Of a DNA stretch of 26,787 nucleotides, positions 4,240 to 11,549 are shown piece after piece; position 1 is the first letter of the stretch; each line of letters begins with the position of its first letter. The position numbers and the translations under genes were made by a program. The notes beneath the pieces are model-generated. The model worked only from the letters and a program-made list of their open reading frames with translations, ran no database searches and was not told where the DNA came from. The stretch is from IMG/VR virus record IMGVR_UViG_3300035670_001083, positions 1-26,787 of that record. One strand, 5' to 3'. This DNA is from a virus.

Positions 4240-6736
4240 GGAGCAGTCCACCAAGACCATTGGCGCAGGCCTGAACCTGGATTTCAGAAGCAGCCCGATT
4301 GTCTACAACTTCCTGCAAAGCAATGCCTTTGTCAGGGGTATTCGAGGGCCAGTAGGCTCTGGCAAGTCCTACGCCTGCGCTGCCGAGATTATGTTAAGAG
4401 CAGTCAAGCAGGCACCTAGTCCCATTGATGGGATCAAGTACACCCGGTTTGCCATTGTGCGTAACAGCTACCCCATGCTGAAGACCACCACAATCAAGAC
4501 CTGGCTCGACTTATTCCCAGAGGCCACCTTTGGCCCACTGCTCTGGACTCCACCCATTACCCACCATATAAAGCTGCCTAGCCGAGGTGATGCTGCAGGT
4601 ATTGACTGTGAAGTCATATTCCTGGCTCTCGACCAGCCCAAGGATGTCCGAAAGCTACTTTCCCTGGAATTAACAGGTGCCTGGGTGAATGAGGCCAGAG
4701 AGCTGCCAAAGGCAGTCATTGATGGCCTTACACATCGAGTTGGCCGGTATCCCACTAAGCGTGACGGTGGCGCAACCTGGCACGGCATCTGGATGGACAC
4801 CAACCCCATGGACGATGACCATTGGTGGTTCAGGATGGCCGAGAAGGAAAAGATGTCGGGTGCCTATGCCTGGAAGTTCTTTAAGCAGCCAGGCGGCATT
4901 GTGCCTGTTGATCCTGCTGATCTGCCTGAAAACCCCGAGGCACAAGACCATATCTTCTCTGCTGGCAAGTGGTGGAAGCTGAATGAGAAGGCCGAGAACA
5001 TTGGCAACCTACCGGCAGGCTACTACCAGCAGATGTTACTGGGTAAGAATCTCGACTGGATTAGGTGCTATGCAGCAGGCGAGTACACTTATGTGCAAGA
5101 GGGCAGACCCGTCTGGCCAGAGTATGACGACAGCATCATGTCGGGTGAAGTAGAATACGATCCTGCCCTACCCATTCAGGTGGGCGTTGACTTTGGTTTG
5201 ACCCCGGCTGCCATCATTGGCCAGAAGCTACCCAATGGCCGGTGGCAAGTCCTGCACGAGATTGTGACTTTCGATATGGGCCTGGAGCGGTTTGGCCAAC
5301 AGCTCCTAGCGGAATTGAACACCCGCTACCCAAAGGCTCAAATACTGGTCTGGGGTGACCCAGCCGGTATGGCCAGAGATGCCATCTACGAGGTGACAGC
5401 GTTTGACCACCTCAGAACCCTTGGGCTGCGTGCCCAGCCTACCCACAGCAATGACTTCAAGGTCAGGCGTGAAGCTGCAGCCATGCCCATGCAACGACTG
5501 ATCGCTGGCAAGCCCGGTCTCATTGTGAATAGAGAATGCAAGCTCCTCCGCAAGTCACTTGCCGGCGGTTATCATTTTAAGCGAATTGCCATTGGAGCGG
5601 GGCAAGAAAGATTCCGAGATGCCCCGAATAAAAATGAACACTCCCACTGCTTTGTCGCTGGCACACTTGTTAGCACTCCATTGGGCCAGCAACCCATTGA
5701 ATCAATCGAGGTCGGAGATTATGTCAACACCCCTGCTGGATCACGACTGGTCACGGCCACCATGTCTAGGCAAACCAATGAACTAATAGAGCTGACCTTT
5801 AACAATGGTGCTGTCCTAGTCTGCACAAAAGATCACCCATTTATAACCAATGATGGTGTATGTATTGCAGATGCGTTAAACTACTCTCACTTATTCTTTA
5901 GTGAGGAAACATCATGCAAGCCAAGAACCCGGTACAGCAATTTAATGGAGTTCGGTTTTATTGCAAACCCAATGGGTACTACAAAGCGGATTGGAAAAAA
6001 CATCGTGGCGTTTATATGCACCGATTTGTTTGGGAAAGCATTAAAGGCCCGATCCCACCTGGCTTCCATATCCACCACAAAGATGGAGACCGAAGAAACA
6101 ACGCCATTGAGAACCTGGAGCTTATCAGTCATTCAGAACACTCTCGACTGCATTATGCCGAGAGAAAAGCAACTGACCCCAATTGGTGGCTTAATGGTGC
6201 AGAGCAGCGACAGGCCGGGGCAAAGCAGTGGCATCAGTCCGATGAAGGCCGAGCCTGGCACAGTAAGCACGGCAAAAAGAGCTGGAAGGATCGAGAGATA
6301 CTTTCAAGGAACTGTGACCATTGCGGTGTTGAATACCAATACTTGGCTGGATCGCTTAAAAATGGCATTGGGTTTTGCAGCAAAAACTGTGTGTCGGCTG
6401 CCAGGCGCAAGGCCGGGGTCGATAACATCCAAAGATCATGCGTTATGTGCGGATCAATCTTCTCTGTCAACCGATACCGCAAAACAAAAACCTGTAGTGC
6501 GACTTGCAAGAAAAAGGTACTTTCAGAGTCACGCAAGAGTCTACGATCTAACAGTGGATGACCAGCACCAGTTCTACGCTAACGGCATTCTTGTCCACAA
6601 TTGCGGGGATGCCTTTGGATATCTCTTGCTTGGTGGTGGGGAACATCGCAGGCTAACCAAGACTCCAATCGGTGCGGGTGGCCAGCCCATTTTCCAGGCC
6701 AATGCCATGACTGATTTCGATGTCTTTGCTAATTGA
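4229..6736 (+). CDS. terL: Terminase large subunit interrupted by an intein
   Basis: An 835-residue frame; removing the 318-residue intein leaves 517 residues, a normal size. The ATPase pumps DNA into the prohead and the nuclease cuts concatemers. Walker A is GPVGSGKS at residues 40-47; Walker B ends in GAWVNEARE with Glu155 as likely catalytic acid. Nuclease acids are Asp321 (VGVDFGLTP), Asp377 (VWGDPAGMARD) and Asp794 (CGDAFGY). The intein runs from Cys474 to Asn791, two residues before Asp794, so the unspliced protein should lack a functional nuclease centre. The start is TTG 4229 inside the end of the DUF3310 gene; no better start exists before the conserved region. The spliced junction would read NEHSH-CGDAFGY. 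Confidence 0.9.
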   Translation: MKTKEQSTKTIGAGLNLDFRSSPIVYNFLQSNAFVRGIRGPVGSGKSYACAAEIMLRAVKQAPSPIDGIKYTRFAIVRNSYPMLKTTTIKTWLDLFPEATFGPLLWTPPITHHIKLPSRGDAAGIDCEVIFLALDQPKDVRKLLSLELTGAWVNEARELPKAVIDGLTHRVGRYPTKRDGGATWHGIWMDTNPMDDDHWWFRMAEKEKMSGAYAWKFFKQPGGIVPVDPADLPENPEAQDHIFSAGKWWKLNEKAENIGNLPAGYYQQMLLGKNLDWIRCYAAGEYTYVQEGRPVWPEYDDSIMSGEVEYDPALPIQVGVDFGLTPAAIIGQKLPNGRWQVLHEIVTFDMGLERFGQQLLAELNTRYPKAQILVWGDPAGMARDAIYEVTAFDHLRTLGLRAQPTHSNDFKVRREAAAMPMQRLIAGKPGLIVNRECKLLRKSLAGGYHFKRIAIGAGQERFRDAPNKNEHSHCFVAGTLVSTPLGQQPIESIEVGDYVNTPAGSRLVTATMSRQTNELIELTFNNGAVLVCTKDHPFITNDGVCIADALNYSHLFFSEETSCKPRTRYSNLMEFGFIANPMGTTKRIGKNIVAFICTDLFGKALKARSHLASISTTKMETEETTPLRTWSLSVIQNTLDCIMPREKQLTPIGGLMVQSSDRPGQSSGISPMKAEPGTVSTAKRAGRIERYFQGTVTIAVLNTNTWLDRLKMALGFAAKTVCRLPGARPGSITSKDHALCADQSSLSTDTAKQKPVVRLARKRYFQSHARVYDLTVDDQHQFYANGILVHNCGDAFGYLLLGGGEHRRLTKTPIGAGGQPIFQANAMTDFDVFAN
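5903..5908 (+). promoter_or_regulatory. Ribosome binding site of the nested HNH gene
   Basis: GAGGAA with a 5-base spacer to ATG 5914, inside the intein coding sequence. An in-frame TGA (5902-5904) closes the HNH frame just upstream. The endonuclease therefore has its own initiation signal and does not read on from the terminase N-terminus without a frameshift. Confidence 0.65.
5914..6561 (+). CDS. HNH homing endonuclease nested out of frame within the intein
   Basis: A 215-residue protein. The HNH core at residues about 36-81 reads VYMHRFVWE, then IHHKDGDRRNNAIENLEL and ISHSEHSRLH; His54/His55, Asn63 and His76 are the expected metal and catalytic positions (HNH_3-like). Two zinc-binding modules follow: Cys134-x2-Cys137 with Cys155-x3-Cys159, and Cys176-x2-Cys179 with Cys194-x3-Cys198; these would bind DNA. 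The enzyme would cut intein-free terminase genes to spread the element. Its last codons overlap intein block F. No inactivating change is visible. It lies one frame away from the host terminase, so the two proteins share about 650 bases. Confidence 0.9.
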   Translation: MQAKNPVQQFNGVRFYCKPNGYYKADWKKHRGVYMHRFVWESIKGPIPPGFHIHHKDGDRRNNAIENLELISHSEHSRLHYAERKATDPNWWLNGAEQRQAGAKQWHQSDEGRAWHSKHGKKSWKDREILSRNCDHCGVEYQYLAGSLKNGIGFCSKNCVSAARRKAGVDNIQRSCVMCGSIFSVNRYRKTKTCSATCKKKVLSESRKSLRSNSG

Positions 6737-7136
6737 TTTCCAGCCAGAACACATCCCACTGATCGGTGACCCAACCCCGATTGCGGTTGCCCACCACCTT
6801 GCCGAGCATAGCCAGGCAAGCCTTTCCCTGATCAAAGACGATAAATACCTGGCTGCCTTTGGCCTCTATGCCTTGCACCCAACTGCTGCCCAGGCATGGA
6901 TGCTGGTTAACCCTGATTATCGCCACACTTACGCAAAAACGATATTGAGGCACGCCCAAGAAGAATTAGAGCGATGGCAGATATCTGAGGGTTTCAATCG
7001 AGTTCAAATAACGATAGAATTTGTTAATGCCGGTTTTGTTCGGTGGTCAAAGCTTTTAGGATTTGAGATGGAAGGCTTGATGCGATGTTATGGACAGGAT
7101 GGGCAGGATCACTTCTTAATGGCTAGGATTCGATAG
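6720..7136 (+). CDS. GNAT-like phage protein (T7 gp13-like position)
   Basis: A 138-residue protein whose ATG overlaps the terminase end by 17 bases. It has an acetyltransferase-like order: LSLIKDDKYLAAFGLYAL, AQAWMLVNPDYRHTYAKTIL, and VQITIEFVNAGFVRWSKLLGFEMEGLMRCYG. The last part, N-x-x-x-x-x-W-x-x-x-L-G-F-E-x-E-G, is typical of GNAT proteins. Similar proteins occur beside terminase or portal genes in T7-like phages, where gp13 is an early-assembly internal protein needed for normal virions rather than a known enzyme. The acetyl-CoA pyrophosphate loop is not obvious. A structural or assembly role is more likely than catalysis. Confidence 0.65.
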   Translation: MSLLIDFQPEHIPLIGDPTPIAVAHHLAEHSQASLSLIKDDKYLAAFGLYALHPTAAQAWMLVNPDYRHTYAKTILRHAQEELERWQISEGFNRVQITIEFVNAGFVRWSKLLGFEMEGLMRCYGQDGQDHFLMARIR

Positions 7137-7146
7137 GAGAATACTT

Positions 7147-7590
7147 ATGTCTGCTGTTGTCCCTTATATTGTTGCTGCTGCCTCAGTGGCAGCAGTAAGT
7201 GAAGCACAAAAGGCAAGAAGGCAGGCATCACGCCAGGCTTCTGCTGCACAGGCCCAGGCTGCCGAGCAGTCTGCTGCGGTTGAGCGACAAATGCAGGCTC
7301 AGGCTGCTGCCCAGCAAGAACAGGCTCAAATAGCCCGTGAGCGTTTGCAGGCCGAAACAGAGCGTGCATCCGCAGAGCGTGCAAAGCTTGAAGAGGAAGC
7401 AAAGAGGCGATCTGCCGAGCTTGAGGCTGCCCAGCGTGAAATGGGTGAGCGTGAGTCCTCTCGGCTGCGTGCCACTCGCAGGTCAGGCCGTAGGTCACTG
7501 CTTTCCCAGGCACGCTTGTCACCTGAGCTTGGTCTTGGTGCTGGTGGTGCAAGCTTAAATTCCACTGAGCAAACCACTCAAATGATGTGA
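7147..7590 (+). CDS. Coiled-coil virion-associated protein
   Basis: A 147-residue protein with a good AGGAG site upstream. A short hydrophobic Ala/Val N-terminus (VVPYIVAAASVAAV) is followed by a long Ala-Gln-Glu-Arg helix at residues about 20-105 (for example QAETERASAERAKLEEEAKR) that should form a coiled coil. The C-terminus has RRSLLSQARLSPELGLGAGG, a motif I associate with small proteins between terminase and portal genes in many phages. Function is unknown; a minor head or packaging-linked component is the best guess from position. Confidence 0.6.
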   Translation: MSAVVPYIVAAASVAAVSEAQKARRQASRQASAAQAQAAEQSAAVERQMQAQAAAQQEQAQIARERLQAETERASAERAKLEEEAKRRSAELEAAQREMGERESSRLRATRRSGRRSLLSQARLSPELGLGAGGASLNSTEQTTQMM

Positions 7591-7597
7591 GGACACT

Positions 7598-7756
7598 ATG
7601 CCAGACAAATCCAAAATGCAGAAAAAGGTAGCCATGGTTATGCGTGAGTATTCCAAGGGCAAACTGAAATCCAGCTCAGGCGGCAAGGTGAAATCCGAGC
7701 AACAGGCCAAGGCCATTGCCATGAGCGAGGGCAAGAAAGCGGGTGGCTACAAATGA
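7598..7756 (+). CDS. Small DUF6496-like phage protein
   Basis: A 52-residue ORF found by reading the gap. Start ATG 7598 follows TGAGGACACT, and the stop is TGA 7754-7756. The sequence is MPDKSKMQKKVAMVMREYSK, then GKLKSSSGGKVKSEQQAKA and IAMSEGKKAG. This is the K-x-M-x-E-[YF]-x-x-G-x-L-x-S-x-S-G-x-x-V pattern of small basic proteins (DUF6496-like) found in phages and bacteria. The role is unknown. It overlaps the next small gene by 4 bases. Confidence 0.75.
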   Translation: MPDKSKMQKKVAMVMREYSKGKLKSSSGGKVKSEQQAKAIAMSEGKKAGGYK

Positions 7757-7905
7757 AAGCTGGCCTCTACGCAAATATTCATGCCAAGCGCAAACGCATT
7801 GCAGAGGGTTCTAAAGAAAAGATGCGTAAGCCAGGCACCGAGGGTGCGCCCACTGCCGATGCATTTAAGAAGGCAGCCAAGACAGCGATGCGGAATAAGA
7901 AGTGA
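7753..7905 (+). CDS. Small conserved basic phage protein (GLYANIHAKRKRI family)
   Basis: A 50-residue ORF, ATG 7753 overlapping the previous stop (ATGA) and ending TGA 7903-7905. It begins MKAGLYANIHAKRKRIAEGS and continues KEKMRKPGTEGAPTADAFKK. This is a very common small protein in phage structural clusters. It is strongly basic and may bind DNA or the capsid interior; the function is not established. Overlaps on both sides show translational coupling. Confidence 0.8.
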   Translation: MKAGLYANIHAKRKRIAEGSKEKMRKPGTEGAPTADAFKKAAKTAMRNKK

Positions 7906-8486
7906 CCCTTATCGTCACCCGTGAGTCACTGACCACAGAAACCCAGCACACCTCGCCCAGCTTTATTGCAAACAGTGGCAGCCAAGTGCTGGTGGGCGTG
8001 GACGATCCAATGCCACAGATTAGTTACGGGGCGCAGAAACTCAATGATGGAAAGGTCTATGGGGCTGGGGTGGTGTATGACTTTTCTAACCCTTTAGCAG
8101 ATGGTGCCTCGATTGATATTGGTATTGCCTGGAATGCAGGCATTACCCCGGTGGTGTCATTCTTTGGTTTGTGCCAGGGCGATGCCTTGGGTTTTTTGTA
8201 TGAGGGTGCCACCATGACAGGTGGAACTGCTGCAACTGCGGTCAAGCTTAATCGCAATTCCACTGTGGCCAGTGGTTCGGCCATCACCATTGGCCCAACT
8301 GTCACCAATGTTGGCACCCTGGTTTTGAAGCAGATCCTTATTGGTGGTTCAGGTAAGAAGGCCGGTGGTGGTGATGTCGGCTCAAGCAATCTGATCTTAA
8401 AGCCATTGACTTCTTATCTGATCAGACTCACCAATGTGAATGGCACTGCACACGCTGCTGAGGTTATTGTGGAGTGGAGCGAATGA
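7902..8486 (+). CDS. Putative minor virion protein, beta-rich
   Basis: A 194-residue protein from GTG 7902, overlapping the upstream stop by 4 bases. It is rich in Gly, Thr and Ser with alternating strands and ends LILKPLTSYLIRLTNVNGTA followed by VIVEWSE. Phage proteins with this ending (an L-K-P-x-T-x-Y-L-x-R-x-T strand and a closing E-W) are often found in marine and freshwater podovirus head or neck clusters and appear to be beta-sandwich structural components. No catalytic motif is seen. Head fibre, decoration or neck protein are all possible. Confidence 0.5.
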   Translation: MTLIVTRESLTTETQHTSPSFIANSGSQVLVGVDDPMPQISYGAQKLNDGKVYGAGVVYDFSNPLADGASIDIGIAWNAGITPVVSFFGLCQGDALGFLYEGATMTGGTAATAVKLNRNSTVASGSAITIGPTVTNVGTLVLKQILIGGSGKKAGGGDVGSSNLILKPLTSYLIRLTNVNGTAHAAEVIVEWSE

Positions 8487-8812
8487 GCGAACCCATTAAA
8501 GACCCAAAGGGTGGCCTGACTGCTGCTGGCCGCAAGTATTTCAAGCGCAAGGAAGGGGCAGACCTCAAGCCTGGCGTGAAGGGTGCAGCCGACACCCCAG
8601 AAAAAATGAGAAGGAAAGGCAGTTTCCTTACCCGGTTTTACACCAACCCAAGCGGGCCTTTGACCAAAGATGATGGTGAGCCTACCCGCCTCGCACTGGC
8701 AGCTAGAGCCTGGGGCGAAGCAGCCCCCACGACTCGATCTGCTGCCGCAAGACTGGCCGAGAAAGGCCGTAACCTGTTGAAGCGATACGAGGCGCAAAAA
8801 GAAAATGGCTGA
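8483..8812 (+). CDS. DUF6321 family phage protein
   Basis: A 109-residue protein from ATG 8483, chosen over GTG 8474 because it forms an ATGA overlap with the upstream stop and follows GTGGAG. The sequence matches DUF6321: PKGGLTAAGRKYFKRKEGAD, LKPGVKGAADTPEKMRRKGS, FLTRFYTNPSGPL, PTRLALAARAWGEAAP and AARLAEKGRNLLKRY. It is a conserved basic protein next to portal genes in many phages and sits 8 bases into the portal start. Role unknown; a head-assembly or DNA-packaging accessory is possible. Confidence 0.8.
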   Translation: MSEPIKDPKGGLTAAGRKYFKRKEGADLKPGVKGAADTPEKMRRKGSFLTRFYTNPSGPLTKDDGEPTRLALAARAWGEAAPTTRSAAARLAEKGRNLLKRYEAQKENG

Positions 8813-10433
8813 AATCTACGACAAGAACAGTAAGTACATGGGCAAGAAGATGCCCGTGGAAGAGATCATTAAACGAGCTGAGGTTGCCCAAAGGCGCAAA
8901 GATCTCTTTGAGGAACTCTATCGGGATGCCTACGAGTTTGCCCTGCCACAGCGGCAGCTCTATGGTTACTGGGAAGGCAACAGCCAGGGCCAGAAGAAGA
9001 TGACCCGAGTCTTTGACTCCACGGCCATCACATCCACCCAGCGGTTTGCCAACCGTCTGCAGTCTGGCATCTTCCCCCCGCAGCGCAAATGGTGCAGGCT
9101 TGAGCCTGGCACCGACATCCCGCCAGACCGTAAAGCTCAGGCCCAGGCTGTGCTGGATGCCTACAACGACAAAATGTTTGCAGTCCTGAAGCAGTCCAAC
9201 TTTGACATTGCCATTGGTGAGTTTCTGCTCGACCTGGCCGTGGGCACTGCTGGAATGCTGATCCTGCCGGGTGATGATGTTGCGCCCATCAACTTTATTC
9301 CTGTGCCCATGTTCCTGATCTCTTATGAAGAGGGTGCCAATGGGATGGTGGACAAGGTCTACCGCAGGATGCGGATGAAGGGCGAATCCATTACCCAGCA
9401 ATGGCGTGATGCTGAGATTCCTATTGAAGTAAAACAGCGCATCGACCAGAAACCCACAGACGAGGTGGAGCTGCTTGAGGCCACCGTATACGATGCCGAG
9501 CGTGGTGACTATTGCTACCATGTGATTGACAAGACCTCAAAGCTTGAACTGGTCTACAGGCGCACTAACAGCAGTCCATGGGTGATCTCCCGCTATATGA
9601 AGGTGGCAGGCGAGATCTATGGCCGTGGCCCCTTGCTCACTGCTTTGCCAGACATTAAGACCCTGAACAAAACCCTTGAGCTGCTGCTCAAAAATGCAAG
9701 CTTGGCCGTGGCCGGGGTCTACACTGCTGCCGATGATGGCGTGCTAAACCCACAGACGGTCAAGCTTCTGCCGGGTGCCATCATCCCGGTGGCTAGGAAC
9801 GGTGGCCCCCAAGGGGAAACCCTTAGACCATTGCCCCGGTCAGGTGACTTCAATGTAAGCCAGATTGTGATTAACGATCTGCGCCAGAACATTAAGCGAG
9901 TCTTACTTGATGAGTCTTTGCCACCCGACAACATGAGTGCCCGATCTGCCACCGAGGTGGTCGAGCGCATGAAGGAGCTGGCCCAGAACCTGGGTTCAGC
10001 CTTTGGCCGCCTGATCAACGAGACCATGGTTCCCCTGGTTGGCCGCATCCTAGGTGTGATGGACGAGAAGGGCTTGATTGATATGCCCCTGCGTGTCAAT
10101 GGCCTAGAGGTTAAGGTTTCCCCAGTGGCACCTCTGGCCATGGCCCAGAACATGGAAGAGGTTAACGCCATCCTTCAGTTTATGCAGATCACTGCTGGCA
10201 TGGGCAATGAAGGTCAGATTGCGATCAAGACCGGGGATGCCATCGACTTTATTGGCGAGAAGCTGGGTGTGCCTGCCTCGGTGCGTACTACGGCAGCCGA
10301 GCGTGCCTACCTTATTGAAGAGCAGCGCAAGCTGATGATGGAAGACCAGGCCATGATGGCCATGGCGGGCCAGCAGCAGATGGTGGCTCAAAATCAACAG
10401 GCAGCGGTTGGGCCTGATCAGGGAGCAGCTTAA
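8805..10433 (+). CDS. Portal protein (head-to-tail connector, T7 gp8 family)
   Basis: A 542-residue protein, the usual length for T7-type connectors. It should form the dodecameric ring through which DNA enters and leaves the head. Family features include an N-terminal helix region (RRKDLFEELYRDAYEFALPQ), VFDSTAITSTQRFANRLQSG-type segment with IFPPQRKWCRLEPG, the stem-wing region (SSPWVISRYMKVAGEIYGRG, LLTALPDIKTLNKTLELLLK) and a Gln/Met/Ala-rich C-terminus after about residue 500 that would line the channel exit. It overlaps the next gene by one base. The assignment is secure from sequence pattern and gene order. Confidence 0.92.
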   Translation: MAEIYDKNSKYMGKKMPVEEIIKRAEVAQRRKDLFEELYRDAYEFALPQRQLYGYWEGNSQGQKKMTRVFDSTAITSTQRFANRLQSGIFPPQRKWCRLEPGTDIPPDRKAQAQAVLDAYNDKMFAVLKQSNFDIAIGEFLLDLAVGTAGMLILPGDDVAPINFIPVPMFLISYEEGANGMVDKVYRRMRMKGESITQQWRDAEIPIEVKQRIDQKPTDEVELLEATVYDAERGDYCYHVIDKTSKLELVYRRTNSSPWVISRYMKVAGEIYGRGPLLTALPDIKTLNKTLELLLKNASLAVAGVYTAADDGVLNPQTVKLLPGAIIPVARNGGPQGETLRPLPRSGDFNVSQIVINDLRQNIKRVLLDESLPPDNMSARSATEVVERMKELAQNLGSAFGRLINETMVPLVGRILGVMDEKGLIDMPLRVNGLEVKVSPVAPLAMAQNMEEVNAILQFMQITAGMGNEGQIAIKTGDAIDFIGEKLGVPASVRTTAAERAYLIEEQRKLMMEDQAMMAMAGQQQMVAQNQQAAVGPDQGAA

Positions 10434-10687
10434 TGGCGGGATGGGATGACATTGATGCAATGCAACGGGCGTTAGAACCCGTAGTGATTAACGACATTGA
10501 CAAATTGTGCTTGCAAGTCTTTGGCACAGACGAGGGGCAAAAGCTGCTGAAGTGGATGCGAGAGCAGACGGTTGAGCAGCCTTGCTGGAACCCAGGCTCA
10601 GATCCGAGCGTGGGATATTTTTTAGAGGGGAGATGTTCTCTGGTTAAGGAGATCGAATCCCGCATTCAACGAGCAAGGAAACCATGA
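10433..10687 (+). CDS. Bbp19-like small phage protein
   Basis: An 84-residue protein starting on the last base of the portal stop codon. It reads as MQRALEPVVINDIDKLCLQV, then EGQKLLKWMREQTVEQPCW and ends VGYFLEGRCSLVKEIESRI. The last motif, E-G-x-x-x-L-V-x-x-I-E, is typical of the Bbp19 group placed between portal and scaffold genes in many podoviruses. The function is not known. It overlaps the scaffold gene by four bases. Confidence 0.65.
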   Translation: MAGWDDIDAMQRALEPVVINDIDKLCLQVFGTDEGQKLLKWMREQTVEQPCWNPGSDPSVGYFLEGRCSLVKEIESRIQRARKP

Positions 10688-11463
10688 GCGAAGAAAATCA
10701 AGCAGTCGAGCCTAGTGAAAGCACTGGCCTACTCGATAGCGTCACTGCTGAAGAGGAGAGCCAGACCCCAGAACCATCTGAAGTCACTATTGAGCATCGA
10801 GCCACTGACTCGATCCCAGACGATGAACCCTTAGAACGACCTGACTGGTGGCCAGAGAACTTCTGGCGCAAAGAAGAAAATGAGCCAGATCTAGAGGCTA
10901 TTGCCAAGAGCTGGACGGACATGAGAAAGATTGTGTCCCAAGGCAAGCACAAAGCACCACCCGATGGTAAGTACGACACAAGCCTGCTTGGCGAGAACCT
11001 CGACAGCAACCCCTTGGCTAACCCGGTGCTGGAATGGGCCAAGGATCACGGCATAAGCCAGGCAGCCTTTGATGCCTTGGTTACTAGGGTTAACGAGGTG
11101 GCCGGTGAGCTAAACCCGGTAGGCGCAGAAGTTGACCCTGCTGCCGAGCTGAAGGCACTTGGCCCCAATGGCCAGGCAGTGGTCAATGGCATGGTCAACT
11201 GGGCCAGGGGATTGGTCAGCAAGGGTGTCTGGGGTGCAGAAGACTTTGAAGAGTTTAAGGTGATGGGTGGAACTGCCAAGGGTCTCAAAGCACTAATGAA
11301 GGTGCGTGAGGCTTACGAGGGGCGCATCCCTGTAGAGTCTGCCCCGATTGATGGTGGTGAGTCCGATGAGGAACTAAGGGCCATGATCAATGATCAGTAC
11401 TACAAAGATCCAGCTTACCGTGCTAAAGTAGAGCGCAAGTTCCAGCAGCGTTACGGTACTTAA
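10684..11463 (+). CDS. Scaffolding protein (T7 gp9-like)
   Basis: A 259-residue acidic protein. The first 60 residues are rich in Glu, Ser and Pro. They are followed by the conserved phage scaffold segment RPDWWPENFWRKEENEPDLE with an aromatic W-W-x-x-x-F-W core, then a helical middle (PVLEWAKDHGISQAAFDALV, AVVNGMVNWARGLVSKGVWG) and a basic C-terminus (AKVERKFQQRYG), which in scaffolds contacts the coat. It should form the internal template for capsid assembly and then exit. Position between portal and capsid genes agrees. A strong terminator follows within 30 bases. Confidence 0.85.
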   Translation: MSEENQAVEPSESTGLLDSVTAEEESQTPEPSEVTIEHRATDSIPDDEPLERPDWWPENFWRKEENEPDLEAIAKSWTDMRKIVSQGKHKAPPDGKYDTSLLGENLDSNPLANPVLEWAKDHGISQAAFDALVTRVNEVAGELNPVGAEVDPAAELKALGPNGQAVVNGMVNWARGLVSKGVWGAEDFEEFKVMGGTAKGLKALMKVREAYEGRIPVESAPIDGGESDEELRAMINDQYYKDPAYRAKVERKFQQRYGT

Positions 11464-11491
11464 CTTCTCCTCCTCCAAGGTCACTTGGTTT

Positions 11492-11517
11492 GCCCACCAT
11501 CCGGTGGGCTTTTTTTT
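11492..11517 (+). terminator. Intrinsic terminator after the scaffold gene
   Basis: GCCCACC-ATCC-GGTGGGC, a perfect 7-base-pair GC-rich stem with a 4-base loop, followed directly by eight T (11510-11517). It separates the early morphogenesis operon from the capsid unit, whose own promoter begins 3 bases after the T run. Confidence 0.9.
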
Positions 11518-11519
11518 GC

Positions 11520-11549
11520 TTGCATTCTTAAATAGTCTCATCCTATAAT
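11520..11549 (+). promoter_or_regulatory. Sigma70-type promoter of the major capsid operon
   Basis: TTGCAT (11520-11525), an 18-base spacer and a perfect TATAAT (11544-11549). It is directly after the scaffold terminator and 150 bases before the capsid start. A separate strong promoter for the coat protein fits the high demand for this product and indicates use of host RNA polymerase. Confidence 0.75.

Larger units (their letters stand above)
5648..6601 (+). mobile_element. Intein in the terminase large subunit with an out-of-frame HNH gene inside
   Basis: Splicing motifs are all visible in the terminase frame. Block A is CFVAGTLV with Cys1. Block B is VLVCTKDHPF with Thr60 and His63. Block F is RVYDLTVDDQHQFYANG and block G is ILVHN followed by Cys, giving penultimate His317, terminal Asn318 and a Cys+1 nucleophile. 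This is a class 1 set. Between blocks B and F, where bifunctional inteins carry an in-frame endonuclease, the intein frame (residues about 90-295) encodes a low-complexity-looking sequence with no recognisable domain. Over the same bases the +1-shifted frame encodes an HNH endonuclease. The intein frame stays open throughout, as splicing would require. Confidence 0.9.

Noticed and set aside
5887-6536. Minus-strand open frames under the intein
   Set aside because: No domain and no initiation signals; the + strand already accounts for the bases twice. They do show that this interval is stop-poor, which weakens arguments based on open frames alone.
6979-6986. A further AGATATCT copy
   Set aside because: It is inside the GNAT-like coding sequence far from any start, so it is probably chance.
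8703-9521. Long minus-strand frame of 272 codons under the portal gene
   Set aside because: Antisense shadow of a certain portal gene, with no family pattern or start signals.
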